A stretch of DNA of 64,000 nt from Corallochytrium limacisporum (Eukaryota > Opisthokonta). The translations under genes and the position numbers were made by a program. Position 1 is the stretch's first letter. Every line of letters begins with the position of its first letter. Positions 1 to 13,600 of the stretch are shown here, one piece after another. The DNA is taken from the NCBI GenBank assembly GCA_002811645.1, contig PDIP01000002.1, positions 131,683 through 195,682 of the forward strand. Reading direction: 5' to 3'. Under the pieces are notes generated by a model. That model had not been told where the DNA came from, did not search any database, and saw nothing but the letters and a program-made list of their open reading frames with translations.

Positions 1-3000
1 CAACCATCGGTCTGAACCCACTCTGCCAGCAGGGTCAGAGACGACAATTGCTCATCTTTTGATTATTCCCATCATATTGTATCTGGCGATATGCTGCATT
101 CAGTATATTCTGATCACACAGCTACCAAATTGACTTACAATAAAGCGCAATCAGTGAGCACAAATATGCGAACCAACACGAGTCGCTCCGAGGGTTGTCC
201 ATTCACAGAGGTGCCGGTATATCTTTCAAGAGTCGGACAGAAAACTCCAGTCTAACCACTACCAAAGAAAGGGGATACACTCCGAAAATTTGGAGACGGA
301 GGGATCAGCGCGACGGGGTGTTAACGCATAAAAGGAAAGAGAAAAGCGTTCTGGTGCATCCAACATAGTGCAAGGTGAACCAATATTTTCCCACATGGCT
401 CGCGTAAAGGAAAAGAGTGGAAATCAACGACTTCCTTTTTCGAATGTTGTGTTTTCTGCACATGGTTTCACGTCTAATTCTTCTTGTTCCATTTCCGCTT
501 CCTTGCTTCTGATGCTCGTTCGGTGGTTGTCGTTCCCTCGTCTTTTCTGCACAACTTCAGAAATTGAAGCGAGTGTTTAAGCAGAATAGTGTACGGACGA
601 AATGGCCTTTTCCGGCACCTGGCGTGCTTTTTCCGGGTTAAAAACCGAATTGCCCTGTGAAAATAAGATCCTAGGACCCGATAATACAGGCGAGGGGGAG
701 GAGTCAGGGACAGCACTGCATCAAAATCGAACTATACATTTTCTGCTACCCACCGTCGCGTTATGCGTTTTACAATTAGAATGACCGCTTGAACTCCACT
801 AGTGAAAACGGAATCGGCCCAGTGACCTCAAACGGTCTGATGTCCATCGAGCTGTCTACATACCATTTCGATATTGCATGCAACCAACATCCTCGGTAGG
901 GCAAAAGAAGCAGCTGTGGGGAGGGAGCAGGTGCACAAGTCTATTGGGAGCTCGAATTTCACCGGAAACCGTTCTTTCCTTCCCCCCCCCCCAAAAAAAA
1001 TATGGTCCAGTCATCGAGTCAATGCATCAGACCGCGTGCAGCTTCGTATGGTCATCCAATGCTAAGTGAAGTTTACATTGGAAGAGGACAGAAGTTGTTG
1101 CAACATATCTGTCCCCATGAAAAGGGTATAGTCAAGGATGGTCATAGGGAAGGAATGAAAAGAAAGAAAAGAATTCTCCGACGTCATTGACGTACAACGC
1201 AAACTAGGGGCAGCAAAACTCCGCAGGCATACAATTCCACCTGGTCAATGTTTTCAAACGAGACGCACATTGTGGACGGAGCGTCATAGTCTCTAACTCG
1301 CCACCAACCATAGCACCTGACCAGACCAAGTCGATCAGGGAAACGAGATGGTGAACGGGGTCCTCGGAGAATATTCATAAGCTCTCATTCAGCTGGGATT
1401 TTGCCAAGTCTCTACTGCGGTGATGCGATGCGATCATCACATCACCGAAACCCCTTTCATCATCACCAAAGAGAGAGGAGAGCGTATGTGGATGCAGGGG
1501 ATTTGTTGTATTCACTCGGACACTAATATGGAAAACACTTTGACAATTAAGACTCACAGATGATGAACGATGAATGCATCAACCTGTCCACCAAGGGCGC
1601 ATGCCTTCACTAAACCATTCTTGAAGACACCGAGTACTTTCTTGGCTGAAGAAGACGCTGGGGTTTCCGCTAGAATTGCCCCAGCAAGTGATTTCAGGAC
1701 CACAAAGCAAGTTTAAACATTTCGGGCTCCACTGGCGATAGAGATGACGTCTACGACAGACTTCAATTTTAGTGCGACGTCAAGTATTAGTCTTCCTCAT
1801 TATGTATTGTAACTCTATTCTTTTCTCGACTGGGATGTGTGGTTTCCCGTTTTGGATCGATCGTCAAGGCACCTCGCGCCTAGACATTCCAAACACACAG
1901 GCAAATTCACACTCACTGAAACACACGAAATGGACAAATGGTAAACGTTGTGACCTTCTTCTCTTTTTCTGTATACACCCTTACTCCTGTGGCTCCACAA
2001 TTGTCCACGAACCGGGATGTCCTGGGTTGGAGAGCAGAGTTGCATACAGTAGGGACCGCGACGAGAGCTGTGAAAGACGCCTAAAGAAGAGAACAGTCAC
2101 GGAAAGCTCGGCACCATTGAACTTCTTATACAGACCATAGTTGCGGTAGCTAGCCGCGAGTAACAAATTCAAATGAGGAAGATGACAGTGGGAGTGGGAT
2201 CACAGTACGGAAGGGTTGTGCAAGAAATTCCGTACACAACCCATTCCAACGCAGCACAGACAAGGATATTCGCTTGTGAGTTGCTACAGTAGAGAGCGCT
2301 CAGAACCATCCTCGTCATCCTTCCAGACATACTCAGGCCAATGCACAAACAGAATCTGGGGCCGTATATATATCCTTCCAATCTGCGATGGATGAAATTG
2401 CAGACTGTTTGCATGCATACCTGGAAATAGAGCTCACGAAGGAACTTGTGGAGTGGTCTCTTGAACTTCTTCTTAGATTTTCTTAGGCACAATAGTGGTT
2501 TCCATCACTGATGACGATGCCACGGCGAAACTGTCAGCCTGTTTCACTATGGCAGAAAGATGTGGCGATAAAAGTAGAACCAGGTGCTTACCTGCTATTC
2601 CATGTTTGTTTACAAACCTGCCCAGCGACAACGGTAACGACACCCCATCGATGATCTGTCGCGCAAGGGACATGTATCGCCATTGATATGGCGGATTACT
2701 TTCGATTATGTTTCCCTATATTTTATATGGTGCGTGGAGTACGGGGCGCATGGCTCCTCTGGTTTGCATAGTCTATCCATTGGCCCTGCGCATACACCGC
2801 TTGGTTGTATAGCAGACTGTGCTGAACATTCTTTCATAGTGCGAGAGTACGAAGGTAAAATCCCTTGAACTAATTTGCTGGGGTCCAAGGGGTGCTGGAT
2901 GTGCGTTTCCTACTACGATTTTTCTCTGTCTTTTTGAAAATAGCACCCCCTTCCCCCGCCCACCTTTACTTTGGAAAGCTGTATACATATACCAGATGTC

Positions 3001-6000
3001 AATAAGGTCTCCGTCCATGACGCGGTTAGCCGTGTATTGCAACTTGGGTAACCATCGACGAAATTAAGAAGATCTAACTCGGTGTCGTTCACTTGGATTC
3101 TTGACTTTATTGTTTTCGCGTATGCCCCACTCCCGAATTGTGTATACTTCAATCTGGTCGCGGATCAGTGGAGCGCACAGGCAACGTGATGTTGATTTTT
3201 AGGAATCCCCGCTTTCCTGGATGACACACTACAGATAAAGGGCTTGATGAGGCAAAGGGGATTGCAGTGAAGGGTTTGTGATACTGGGGATTCCATGCTG
3301 TTCTAATTCGAAAATGTCAGAGATGGTGAGCAGGAAAATACAGTGCACACTATTTACTGTTGCGCTGTTATACACGCATCACTTACCGACACACTATGAC
3401 ACCGTTCCTGATCGCTAATCTGTAATTAGTCCAGGGTGGAATGGACATGATATATAATCTTTGATGAGAGCAAGCCGCAATATGTTGGAGACAAGTCATC
3501 CGGAGGACCTACTTGTGTATAATATGTTGCTGACGAGTGCGCCATGTGTTATGGTTTGACACAAACATTTTCCCATACCAAACAGTACGCAAACCACATA
3601 TTCAATGCAGCGAGGGGGAGAGCCAAAAATAGAGTGCCAAGGGTGAACGTTCGTATCTCCAAGGACAGGCAGTGAAGTATGCTACGGCCTTCTCCACTTT
3701 TCTCATTCCCTATAGCAGCCGGCTCTAGGAATTTCCATTCTTTGGAGGGAGGACGGCAGGCGGCTCATAACACATGTAGGGCCACGTTGGTCCACACGGC
3801 GCGACTGTCGAGGCTTGGAAGAGGTTTACTTCTTTGCACGCAACTTCTACTGGTTTGACACGCAACAAAGTTATCCTCTCCTGACGTCCCAAAAAAATTC
3901 TCCTCACATTATTGGCTCCGTGCCTCCTACCGGTCATCGGCACCCCACAAAATTCATCAGCCGCATAGCGGGCTAAGCATCGAAAAAGCTTGGTATTGTA
4001 CAGTTTTCATTTTTTTTTCTCCATCGCCGGATCGACGCCTTTTCCGAGCGCAATCCTGGTTCTCCGAGCAGCCTCTCCGACGAACATGGCTAAGGAATCA
4101 GAGAATGAGTGTCGCATGAGAATATGTGACCATCTCTTTACTTAGTTAAGCTAAGAGGCTTTGAACAGAATCTGAACGAGTCAGTAATAAGAATGAACAC
4201 CACGGAGATGAAACTTCTCCTCTTGTTCTAAGAAAGTAGGGGATGTTAATAAATTATTGCGGCAGTAGACGTTTTTGGAATAGTACAAGCTTCAGGTCTG
4301 CGCGTGAACATGGGTATTTCGTTTCTCAACTCTCGAGATGATATCTCAGTCATAGAGTTGTTAGCTCAGAATCGGTCTCTGATTTTCTAGTTTCTTGTTT
4401 CGGTAAGGACCCTTCCCTAGACACAACATGTCGTGCTCTTCACGATGCATTGCGAAGGATAAGACAGATGTGCAGGTGGGACTATGCTCCAAGGTCTAAA
4501 CTATAAGACCGCTATTGCGTTGTTTGATGCGTTTTTATATATCGGCCTGCTGAGACAGATCGGAATTCTGTTCTCTAACCGTGGGCAACAGGACACAGCA
4601 CCGCAAAGGGATAGTTCAGTCAGTAGGAAAATCAGAGATGGCACAAACAGAATGACTAATCACTTGCAGTTGACAATGGGGCTGTTGCATCCCCTTCTCT
4701 CGCGCTGCGAAAGAGCTGATAGATGACGGAGTTGGATACCGTATGACACAATCATTTTATTAAAAGCAGTAGAATCAGTAAGTGCTGGAAGTCACAAGCA
4801 GGAGCGAAATGTCATATTGACAATCGTGCAGGAACTGGTCGTTGTTGTGGAAATCTTCTTTCTCTTGTGTCCCCCACACTGATGCACGGCTGACATGAAA
4901 CACACTAAATGATGCACATGCGCGGTTTGATAATGTTTGGCAGTATGACCGTCAATCTTGCGATTGTGAGAGCTACTGTCTCTGCTGTCTGCAGTGTGTA
5001 GGCAAGGAGACTTGCGGCAGTTTCAACAGCAACTCCGGTTGGTCCGATAGTCCTAGAAGTAGCAGTTGGTGTCTGCAGGAATTGTTGGGAGATGTGCTGG
5101 ACGATGACCCTGATGAGATGGTGGTGATGTGATGATGGGTGGAGCAGGACGGCTCTGAATGTGTTTGTCTTGTGTGCGGAAGAAGCGAGGAGGAGGAAGA
5201 AGATCGCATCGCCTTGGCCTGTATTCAGAACGTTTGCGCGGCGATATTTGCTTGCTCTATTTGGATGTGTTACGATCCGAAAGCTACGATCTCTAATTGA
5301 CCCGTCCCATCCATCGCTATTTCGGCCGGGAATCTACTCGCGGAGTACCACATGACCAGCCCCCCTCAACTCTCTCACACACTATTAGGGCTTTCGATCC
5401 CTCTCGACCAACACCGCGGCCCAAAAACAGGGCTCTCCCATCTGTGACATGCCTGAGACAAATCCTGTTCATTGGAAACGATACAAAAAAAAAAGGAAAC
5501 GCGGTCTACCTCTGTGTATGCAGAGGTTCGATCAACGTTCATCACAATATGCCAATGTGAGTGCGTACTGTATCGTACTCTCCCTTTCGGTACCTGAGAG
5601 ATGTCACGTACGCAGGCACGCACACGGTGATCGAGCCAAGCGTTGCGGCCCAAACCCTAGAAAGCTCCATATTTGGCGTACAAACAAAGGAAAGAGAAAT
5701 TGTACAATGTGAGGCTGCAGTGAATTCAGGGACAAAAACGGCGATCGTATTTCCCAATTGAACTGCCTCATATGCTTTCACTAGTAGTGTGATGATGTGT
5801 TGTTTGGTGCGGTGTTGTGTTGATGTGAGTGTTTGAATTATTGTAACACATTTTTACTTGCAAAAACAGAGGACCCATGTGCTGCCCACGTCAGGCAAAC
5901 GCGAGCCTGATCCTTGCCATATACACGGGAATTTTGCTCATACGAACCCCAATCTATTTTAACGCACAGCCCCCGCAATCGTTCACCAGAGAACATTGCA

Positions 6001-8576
6001 CATTTTGTCCGCTCCCATACAAAGATCGATGGCTGTGGCAATGGCAATACCTCAGAGAGCGGGGCGATCAGCAATACAAAATATATGCGACACAAGAACT
6101 GTGTCAATCAAGGTTAATATGGGAGCCCATTAAAATTCACCTTCCATCAGTGGCGGGTTGTTTCTAATTTCAGATCTGATGTGTATGGATGTGTGTTTGT
6201 TATGTGATGTGTGTGTTGACGTATGCAACGATTTCGTGATTCCCTTGGCAAGCGTTCCGCTTGCTGGTCATAGTGATGAATCTATGATGAGTTGAGCACG
6301 ACACACCCCACGCAAAAGCAGAACGGGTAATGTCAATAGTAACGCTTTTGTCTTATGCCCTAGCTGGTTGCCTGCCCGATTCATTGGTGAGGAGCGAAGT
6401 AGAGACAAGAGAGCAACACCGCTTCTCGCGCGTCGGAGAGCATAACAGACGCAACACATGCAGGCGTGATTGCGGGCTATTGTTGTGTGGCCAACGCTGA
6501 TTACTTCTTTTACCTAATATTCTTTTCTTCTTGTAGTCTCGATGCCCTTTGAAAAGTAGGGGAGATTGATGTCATTCAGGCATACGTACAGACATCCATC
6601 AAAAAAAGAAAAAACTTTTCTGAGATCGCACTAGTGACATGCACGCGTGCATGGGCAGACAATGTTGTGGATGTTCCAAGGCGAGCATGTGGCAGACGAA
6701 CAACTGGAGCCGATTCTCTCCCTTGTGCTTTCTAAGGGGTGTTAAAAAAGCCATATAGTACGTTTCTATAGTGAAGAAGTGGGACTGCGTAAAACACGCG
6801 TGTTTTCCTTAGTTGTGCAGAATTGTCCAATGGTTCCAAAACTCTTCACCAAAACGCCTATATACAATTTGATTGACGAAGAGACTACTCAAGAGATGGG
6901 AATGGCAGCTTACTTTGGGTGTCTCTCGGGTCTATTGTTATCTACCATAGACACGCGCAAGAGCATCGGTACTCCATCACAAACGAGGTCCTGGTTGGGA
7001 CCCAGGCAAGGTGGGTCCCACCTGGGAAGAGAGAGCAGAGTGGGTCGGGGGAAAGTGTGACCCTGGTGGGGTGAACAAAAATGGCGTTGGGTCGCACACC
7101 CCGCAAAGTTTAGCTGACCACCACTGTTCCGCGCGTTCCCCTCTTCTTGGTTGCACGTTGTCTGCCATCGATGAGATCTCTTTTTACAGCGTTGTTCGCA
7201 TTGCACAACAGGAAAGAATACCGGTCGATCCCCCGTGTGCAACACTTCTTCACTGCAACGCATTTTCCCTTAGGTCCCAATATGGTTCTGAACCTTGAAA
7301 TTGTTTGTTGGTTTCAGTGGAACTCACAGCAATTTGTCAGACAGAGTTATGTGATCAAACCACAGACAACATAGATTTCAACGTAAACATAAAAATGTTT
7401 CTTCATTCCCCCAAGATGAGAGCTCACTGCACCATAAAACCGTATTGTACACACGGTACTTGCAAGGGGTAAAACCGGGGGTGGGGGGTGAGTTGACCGT
7501 ACAGATCCCGCGCTCTCTTGGACCCCCCCCCCAAACGGAGGACCCCCTCCTCCCCCCCCGGGCGGCCGGGGGGTGGGGGTAAAGTGCGGAGGGAGACGAA
7601 GAAAATGGAGAAGGAAGTTTCTAGTCCGTGCAAGTTTTCTAATTTGTACCGGATGATATTATGTTAGAATTTTCACACTGATTCTCCTCCTGTGTGTCTT
7701 TTGGCTGGTGTTGGTGGTGGATGACACAGAAGTGAGGAAAGGGAAGCAAGGTGTTTTCTAACAAACTATAAGTTTGCCGGAGAGTTTGGTGTCATATAGC
7801 CTGGCTTCCTTTCGGTTGGTTGGTTGGTTGTCAAATTACGTTGCTATCCTAGCAAGCTCCTGACGTACATATTGTGACACCGCGGTAGACGAAAAGGGGA
7901 AGAGATAGGCAAGAAAAGGGGAAACGCTGGCGGGAGGGAAGGGACAGTAATGAGAAAAACACCGGAGCAAACGCTGCATGTGAAGTTCGCGAGGTGGAGT
8001 CTGTCAGTGCGGTTGCTGCAAAGGGGAGGGGGATCACCTGCTGAATAAGGAATGGTGGGAACCGAGGGGACCGGGAAAACACGGGAAAAGTCGTGCCCAT
8101 CAAAGCTGAAAAAATTAACTTTTTGAACCAGATAACACCGAGAAACACCAGGTTCTGGGGCATTTAGCAAATTGACACTTTCTCTCCCATTTCCATCTCC
8201 GGCTGTCTTGTTTCAGGAGACACAGAAGGAGACTCTGTGATGATGTGGAGATCGAAGATGGTTTTGGGCCGCCGCTCTCATGTTCGAATGATGCGCAATG
8301 CATGATTTGTTCCTGAACGCTCCGGAGCAGTTCCATACTACTCTCTGCGTATTTTGTGCACACTAGGCACGCAGAAGGGACCATCGACGACGGCCGGGAA
8401 AAAACAGGAATCGGGTAACCGTCATCTTTGATGTGTATACCATCTCAAAGGAAAAGGAATCCGAATAATACAGATGCTGTCAATCCATTGGAGATGCATG
8501 ACAATGCATGTCAGAGATAGTGCGCTCGAGCCAAGAATTGGTTGTAGGGTAATAGGCAGATGGGAGCATCTCGAGA
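1..8576. other. Gene-poor stretch, no recognisable gene
   Basis: I see only short open frames that overlap one another in several frames and show no family resemblance, domain or consistent length. The stretch holds simple-sequence features: a C run followed by an A run near 981-1001, a G/C homopolymer cluster at 7522-7580 and a TTGG tandem run near 7818-7830. No tRNA or rRNA could be recognised. A short or intron-split gene cannot be excluded by eye. Confidence 0.5.
7522..7582. repeat. Clustered C and G homopolymer runs
   Basis: A run of ten or more C is followed by CCCCCTCCTCC, a run of C meeting GGGCGGCC, then a run of G. The segment can fold on itself and either strand could form G-quadruplex-like structure. 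It lies in non-coding DNA. It belongs to a set of G/C homopolymer clusters seen across the window (8577-8830, 21024-21044, 31611-31640, 41063-41180, 52629-52655, 54121-54250). Confidence 0.7.
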
Positions 8577-8830
8577 TGAGAGAGGGAAAATGAGGCTTTT
8601 GTAAGGAAAAAAAAAAGAGAGGGGCTGAAAGGGGGGGAAAGGGTAGGGGGGGGGAAGGGGAGAAAGGGTGTAGCGGGGGAAAAGGGCAGGCAAAGGGCAG
8701 CAGACTTGATGGGAGAGACGGAGAGGTGGGAGGGAGGGGAAAACGAGAAAAGCCCGAAAACGGCCAAGGGAAAGTACAGAGGGCTGAGCAGAGCCCCGGG
8801 GGAGGGGGGGCGCAGGGGGGTGGGAGGGAC
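8577..8830 (+). repeat. Purine-rich (G/A) tract upstream of the GATAD1-like gene
   Basis: About 250 bases of the plus strand are almost entirely G and A, with several runs of five to eight G. The tract ends roughly 240 bases before the ATG at 9069. The bias is strong enough to create long spurious proline/serine/leucine-rich open frames on the other strand (8422-8888), which I do not regard as genes. Such tracts can form triplex or quadruplex DNA and often sit in promoters; a promoter role here is inference only. Confidence 0.6.
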
Positions 8831-9068
8831 ATCGGCGACGCTGTAGGAAAAAATATTCGCAACGGACCTTTGTTTGGGCATTTGACACTATCTTCTGTTT
8901 CCTCTGTTTATGTTGTCCGTCCTCTCTGGGAACAACAATATGCAGCGCTAAGAACCAATCATGTTGTTACAGGTATTTTCGGGCGGCAACATCTGCAATT
9001 AGGGTACTTCGGAAATACTTGCATTGATCGGAACTATAGAATCGATAACACAGAAGCATACATTCAAG

Positions 9069-9821
9069 ATGCGGAAAGCTACACAGGAAAAGTTGTTGTG
9101 CATGAATTGCAAGGCCACTACCACCCCAATGTGGCGTCGTGGACCTGACAATGAATTGCTTTGCAATGCTTGCGGTTTGTACTTTAAGACTCATGGTGAG
9201 CATCGTCCTCTTGGCCTTTGCAACATGCAGGTGCGCAAAGCCACGACTAAGGGCGTCCCTAAGGCGCGTAATGCCCGTCAACTAAAGCGCCGTGACAGTG
9301 AGGCTTCTACCGCCAGTGCAGGTTCACCACCTCCTGGTAATCGCCTGCTTCCAGGACCGTTTAACCTTCGTGGTGAGTCTATTCACGCTGGCGACGTTGT
9401 AGCAATTCGTGCGGCGGACATGAACGTGTACTATGCCGTCATTGACGGGTTTTACTTCCAGTACCGCGAACAGATCCTCGCCTCTATTCGTTGGCTCATG
9501 CCCATGTACCAACTGCCCCCCAACACACCTTTTGACATTCGCAATTTCTGCACATCTCCTAATGATCCAAAGACCGTGCTGAGCATCGAGTCCATTCTAG
9601 AAATTGTCTCCCAGTACAGTGCCCCCGCACCTCAACACACATACCCCCAGCAGCAGGCACCTCCTGCTCCTCAGGGTCATGGCCCGGCCCCCTACTATCA
9701 TGATGCTCCTAAGGAACCTTATGTGTATGAGCAGCGTCAGCCCCACCGTCAGGGACATGGTGATGTCTCTGAGGCCGCTTCAGTTTTGTGCGGACTCCAT
9801 AGTGGGAATTATGGACAGTAA
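9069..9821 (+). CDS. GATAD1: GATAD1-like protein with a canonical GATA zinc finger
   Basis: A 250-residue intronless protein starting at the ATG that precedes the finger by ten codons; the frame is open further upstream but has no ATG there. Residues 11-35 are a GATA finger of the C-x2-C-x17-C-x2-C type (C11, C14, C32, C35), followed by a basic arm (about 53-75). Residues about 105-182 match the conserved C-terminal module of animal GATAD1: a GDVV strand, YYA-I-GF, a tryptophan in RWLMP, and a late SIESILE helix corresponding to the LEFV segment. The tail (about 183-250) is rich in P, Q, H and Y and looks disordered. Animal GATAD1 is a chromatin factor associated with H3K4me3 and SIN3/HDAC-type complexes. 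The finger here ([14 protein letters not shown]) looks more like DNA-binding GATA factors than the degenerate animal GATAD1 finger. The product is expected to be nuclear. The neighbour on the other strand is convergent, 216 bases away. Confidence 0.78.
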   Translation: MRKATQEKLLCMNCKATTTPMWRRGPDNELLCNACGLYFKTHGEHRPLGLCNMQVRKATTKGVPKARNARQLKRRDSEASTASAGSPPPGNRLLPGPFNLRGESIHAGDVVAIRAADMNVYYAVIDGFYFQYREQILASIRWLMPMYQLPPNTPFDIRNFCTSPNDPKTVLSIESILEIVSQYSAPAPQHTYPQQQAPPAPQGHGPAPYYHDAPKEPYVYEQRQPHRQGHGDVSEAASVLCGLHSGNYGQ

Positions 9822-10036
9822 GTGGAGACTGTCCAGCTTATAAAAACACAATACTTTGTACATGACCACTTGACTTTTTCATCTACATAACATGGCATAG
9901 GCGGAGGATAGAAATACAATTCCCACATTCGTGTATTAGTTTAAATATATCTTGTCTTGGCAAGTATCTGAGAAACATAATCATACAGGCCAGCTGTACG
10001 GGACGTTGGGATTCTCTTGTCTTGTGTTCGGTGATA

Positions 10037-10606
10037 CTACAGTCTCTCTGAATTCTCAGTCTGTGACAGAGTCTGTAGGATTGAGCATGGTTGAGGCGCT
10101 TGAACATTGCCATCGCCACTGGCATCACCACTGTACGGTGGTGGTGCACTAGGTGGGTTCTGTTGATAGAAATCTCCCCGGGAAGGAGCCAAACCATTGG
10201 TTCTTCTGGGAGCTACGGTAGGTAGAGTCATGTCTGTCAGTTCTGTGTCATCGAGTTGCGAGTACGCTGGTGGCTGCCATGCTGGCGGAGGAAGGACCGG
10301 TGAAAATCCAGGATCGTCACGCGCTTTCCAATAGTCTGGTAGCTCATCTCTATTTGGTGCGTTTGCGCCAGCATGGGAGTTTGCATATTCTGAGGTGTCA
10401 ATGAATACAGCACCCTTCGGAGTCGCCACAGTCTGAGACATTGGTACACGAATCACCTCAGAGTTCGGAGGTGGAAGCTCCCGTTGAATATAGCGCTGGA
10501 CCGCATGATTACGTGCTTTGCGACGAATAAGGCGCCTTCGGCACACAAACCAGCTGTATGCAAGGATGCCCAGCACGAGCACTATGATCAGCCAGAACCC
10601 AATCAT
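10037..10606 (-). CDS. Small single-pass membrane protein with two PPxY motifs
   Basis: The open frame encodes 189 residues. It opens with a hydrophobic segment (about residues 3-21) immediately followed by a strongly basic stretch (CRRRLIRRKAR, 22-32), the arrangement of a signal-anchor with a cytoplasmic C-terminus. The rest is predicted disordered and proline-rich, with PPAY at 112-115 and PPPY at 155-158. PPxY motifs bind WW domains, classically those of NEDD4-family ubiquitin ligases, so the protein resembles small membrane adaptors that recruit such ligases to endosomes or the plasma membrane. That role is inferred from architecture; I do not recognise a family. A 5' exon with an extracellular part is possible, because an open frame with a hydrophobic segment lies upstream on the same strand (10765-11331), but I found no splice pair that joins the frames. 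Confidence 0.6.
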   Translation of the reverse strand: MIGFWLIIVLVLGILAYSWFVCRRRLIRRKARNHAVQRYIQRELPPPNSEVIRVPMSQTVATPKGAVFIDTSEYANSHAGANAPNRDELPDYWKARDDPGFSPVLPPPAWQPPAYSQLDDTELTDMTLPTVAPRRTNGLAPSRGDFYQQNPPSAPPPYSGDASGDGNVQAPQPCSILQTLSQTENSERL

Positions 10607-13600
10607 TTCGTGCTGTTATATTGGATAGTGATTTTATCTATGGCAAGGAGTGTCCTCCTTGCATATTTCGTCTTGATGACGAGGAACCGGCTATGGATAT
10701 TTCATATTTACCTAAAGACAGGAACTCGTTCAGGTTGTCCTGATTTTGAACCAAGCTAAGCACCTCATTTACCCTGTGCAGTCACTGTATTATTGTCTGT
10801 AGCGGGGTGTGTCGTCCGTGTGGGTAATTGAACACCGTAAGGTGTCCTAGCGAGTCCGTTTCGCAGGGTAAGTGATTCCTGTCCCGAATCTGCGCACAGA
10901 TCGGCCGGAGGGCCTTGCACAGTACTTAGAGTATTGGAAATTCCGGTTCTACGGAGCGGCTGGCCGGGAATAACCGCATGTACCACAAGCGTCGAGAAAA
11001 ATGGCTGAAGGAACAAAAACCAGTATGCGATGTGGAAGGAATATGAAATGGACGGAAAGGTGGTAGAGAACCAAGGAAAGCTTAGTTTATAATATCTACG
11101 GCAGCAACCGGCTGGTCTGATATACTCAATGCACAAAATGCTGAGGCGTACGTTGCCTCCAGGTCTTTCCAAGGTTGTAAAAGTGGGCCTTACAAGTTTG
11201 GACGAGTAGCTATTTATATCCAGTACAGCAAAAGATTGAAAACACTGACCAGAGGAATAAAAATGCGCTAATTTGGGTATCACCTTCCGCCTCACATCGT
11301 TCCGGCGCCCCTTTTTGACGCAACGGCGCATGGGGCATCTCTGTGGCGACTACATACCGGGTAGCGGTACATGTGTACTATCCAAAGATGTAACCGCGGA
11401 CACTAATCCTATTCTTTCGCTGTACACCGCAAAGTAAAATCTGCTGCCGAGAGACATTCAGAAAACGCAAAGGGCATACTGCTGCAGCACTGCTACGTCA
11501 TTGATGGCTCAGTATTCTATAACATATACGTCGGAATTCATTTCGCCAAAAAATCCCAGCGTATCCATGCCCAGAGTTTCTCAAGGAAGGGGCGGAGCTC
11601 TTGGCGCGGAAGATTAAAACACAAATGGCAATATACACCGAGCACCAATTTTAACATGCCATGTCTCTAATAGGGAGGTAAGGAAACGCAATCTATAATG
11701 GGACACGTGTGTGCATACTAAAACTATTCAACTGAAGTAGGAAATGGCTCTGGCGTTTGGGGGACCCAACTGCGGTAGCGCGCACAACAAGGGGAAAGCA
11801 CCCACAAATGAGTTGCAGCAAGGACAGAGATAGTCGGCGAGAAGGGTGTATGTGAATAAATCAATAACAGTGCACCGCAGGGCTAGGCTTCGCCTACCAC
11901 TTCCCATTATGTCGACCACGGTGAGCGATCCCGCTTGGGAATAATATTGATTGTATTTGTGAACCCGAACAACGCGCTCTGCACCCCGCCGCTTTCCCAC
12001 TCATCAGCTGGGGCCCAATCTATCGATACTGGCTTCTTCCACCAAGAGGATCGAATTAGTTACACGACTGACAACAATCTCGACTCCTCGACTACTTTCT
12101 GACGCACTAGGAACTCAACCCCACACATTTAAACTGTGACAAGAAGAGTAAATCAAACAGGACATGCACACTCCTCGTACTCAAGATCTTTATTGAACTC
12201 ACTATGGAGATCAGAATTACAGTAGTGGGCCAACCTTTACAGGGATCAAAGTAAATGGAAAAGGATAGTAACGGACGGGTTTACTTTTGTAGATGAGCGA
12301 TGGCGAGAAGAGGAGCGAGGGAGTTGTTACAGATTGCGTTTGCCCACCCGCACTCCCTCCCCCTTCCCCCTCCAACCCGCCCCCCTCCCTTCCTCCTTCT
12401 GCGAGGTCCGGGGTGAGGAACATAGCAGTGATTGGCACGAAACACTGGTAAAGCGTTCTGGATTGGATCACCAGGCTCCTGTCCTCGACCAATGTGGACG
12501 TCAATTTTTCGGGAAATCGAGTCTCCTTTTTCGGGGCCCGGGGTTTTCTAGTCGGCCCCAGGAATGGGCATATCCGCAAAGTATCTTGTCATAATCTACC
12601 TCGGACCATCAAATGAAGGAATGTGAACACACGTTTGGAATTTTTATCTTTCAATGGGTGTCGCTTCTCATACAATCCAGCATTCCGAAAAGAACTATGT
12701 CCAGTGCATGTGTGGGCACGCTCCTGATACGCGCATATTCACCGTCGACAATGTGCCGCAGCTCATTTTGTGCACCACCAAACAAATGGAAGACATGCAC
12801 ACGGCCCTTCATCCGCTCGTCAGCAACCAATCCCTTTGCGCAGACACGGGACTGCAATCACATCTTCATCAATAAGTGAAGAAAACTCATGCAACATCAA
12901 ACAGATTTGGGGATAAGCCGCTGTCGTCCTTTGTATGAACATCACGGCACCAGATGGGCAACACCTACCTAAGAAAGGAAATTGTACAAGAGAAATCCTC
13001 ATCGCATCAAAATTGCGATACTAGTGCAGCTTGTGGGTCAAGCCCCCGCTCCCGCCCTGCATTGATAAGATGCGCGCGGGTATTGGTAGACGATATGTGC
13101 TGATGGACGTGATGTTCGCGATGGCCAAAAGCTTAAGGCGCAAGTTAAGGTACGGGGATACTGGTCTTTACTAGGAAGAGTTACCGCATACCGCCTATAA
13201 CTGCCACATCACAGACTGACTTGGAGTCTTACCGAAATTGAATACTGAGAGAGGAATTGAATGTGTTGGCCTCTATCGGGGATGTTTTGTATAGATAATG
13301 TATGTGTTTTTCTCGGGAGCGCCTAGAGGTTTACCCAGACAACAATGCGCAAACATATGGACGCTGTTCTATTGCCCTGCCTATCAAGCTCTCAAGTTTT
13401 TAGCCACCTCTAGACTGCGTAGGAAAGAAAATAGAATGGTAGTAGTAGATGGCTGCTACCTGCCCAACACTGATTGCGTCTTGACGTCGCAAACGAAGAT
13501 TTGATGCTCGAGATGCAGGCAAATAAGACAAAGACAATCTCACCTGTGGCAGACACTTTTAATGATATATAAGGGTATCAGTGTTTAATGTAAACGCGTT

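Noticed and set aside
8422-8888. Proline/serine/leucine-rich proteins on the minus strand
   Set aside because: Three overlapping frames are open at once, which is a product of the purine-rich tract and not of coding selection.
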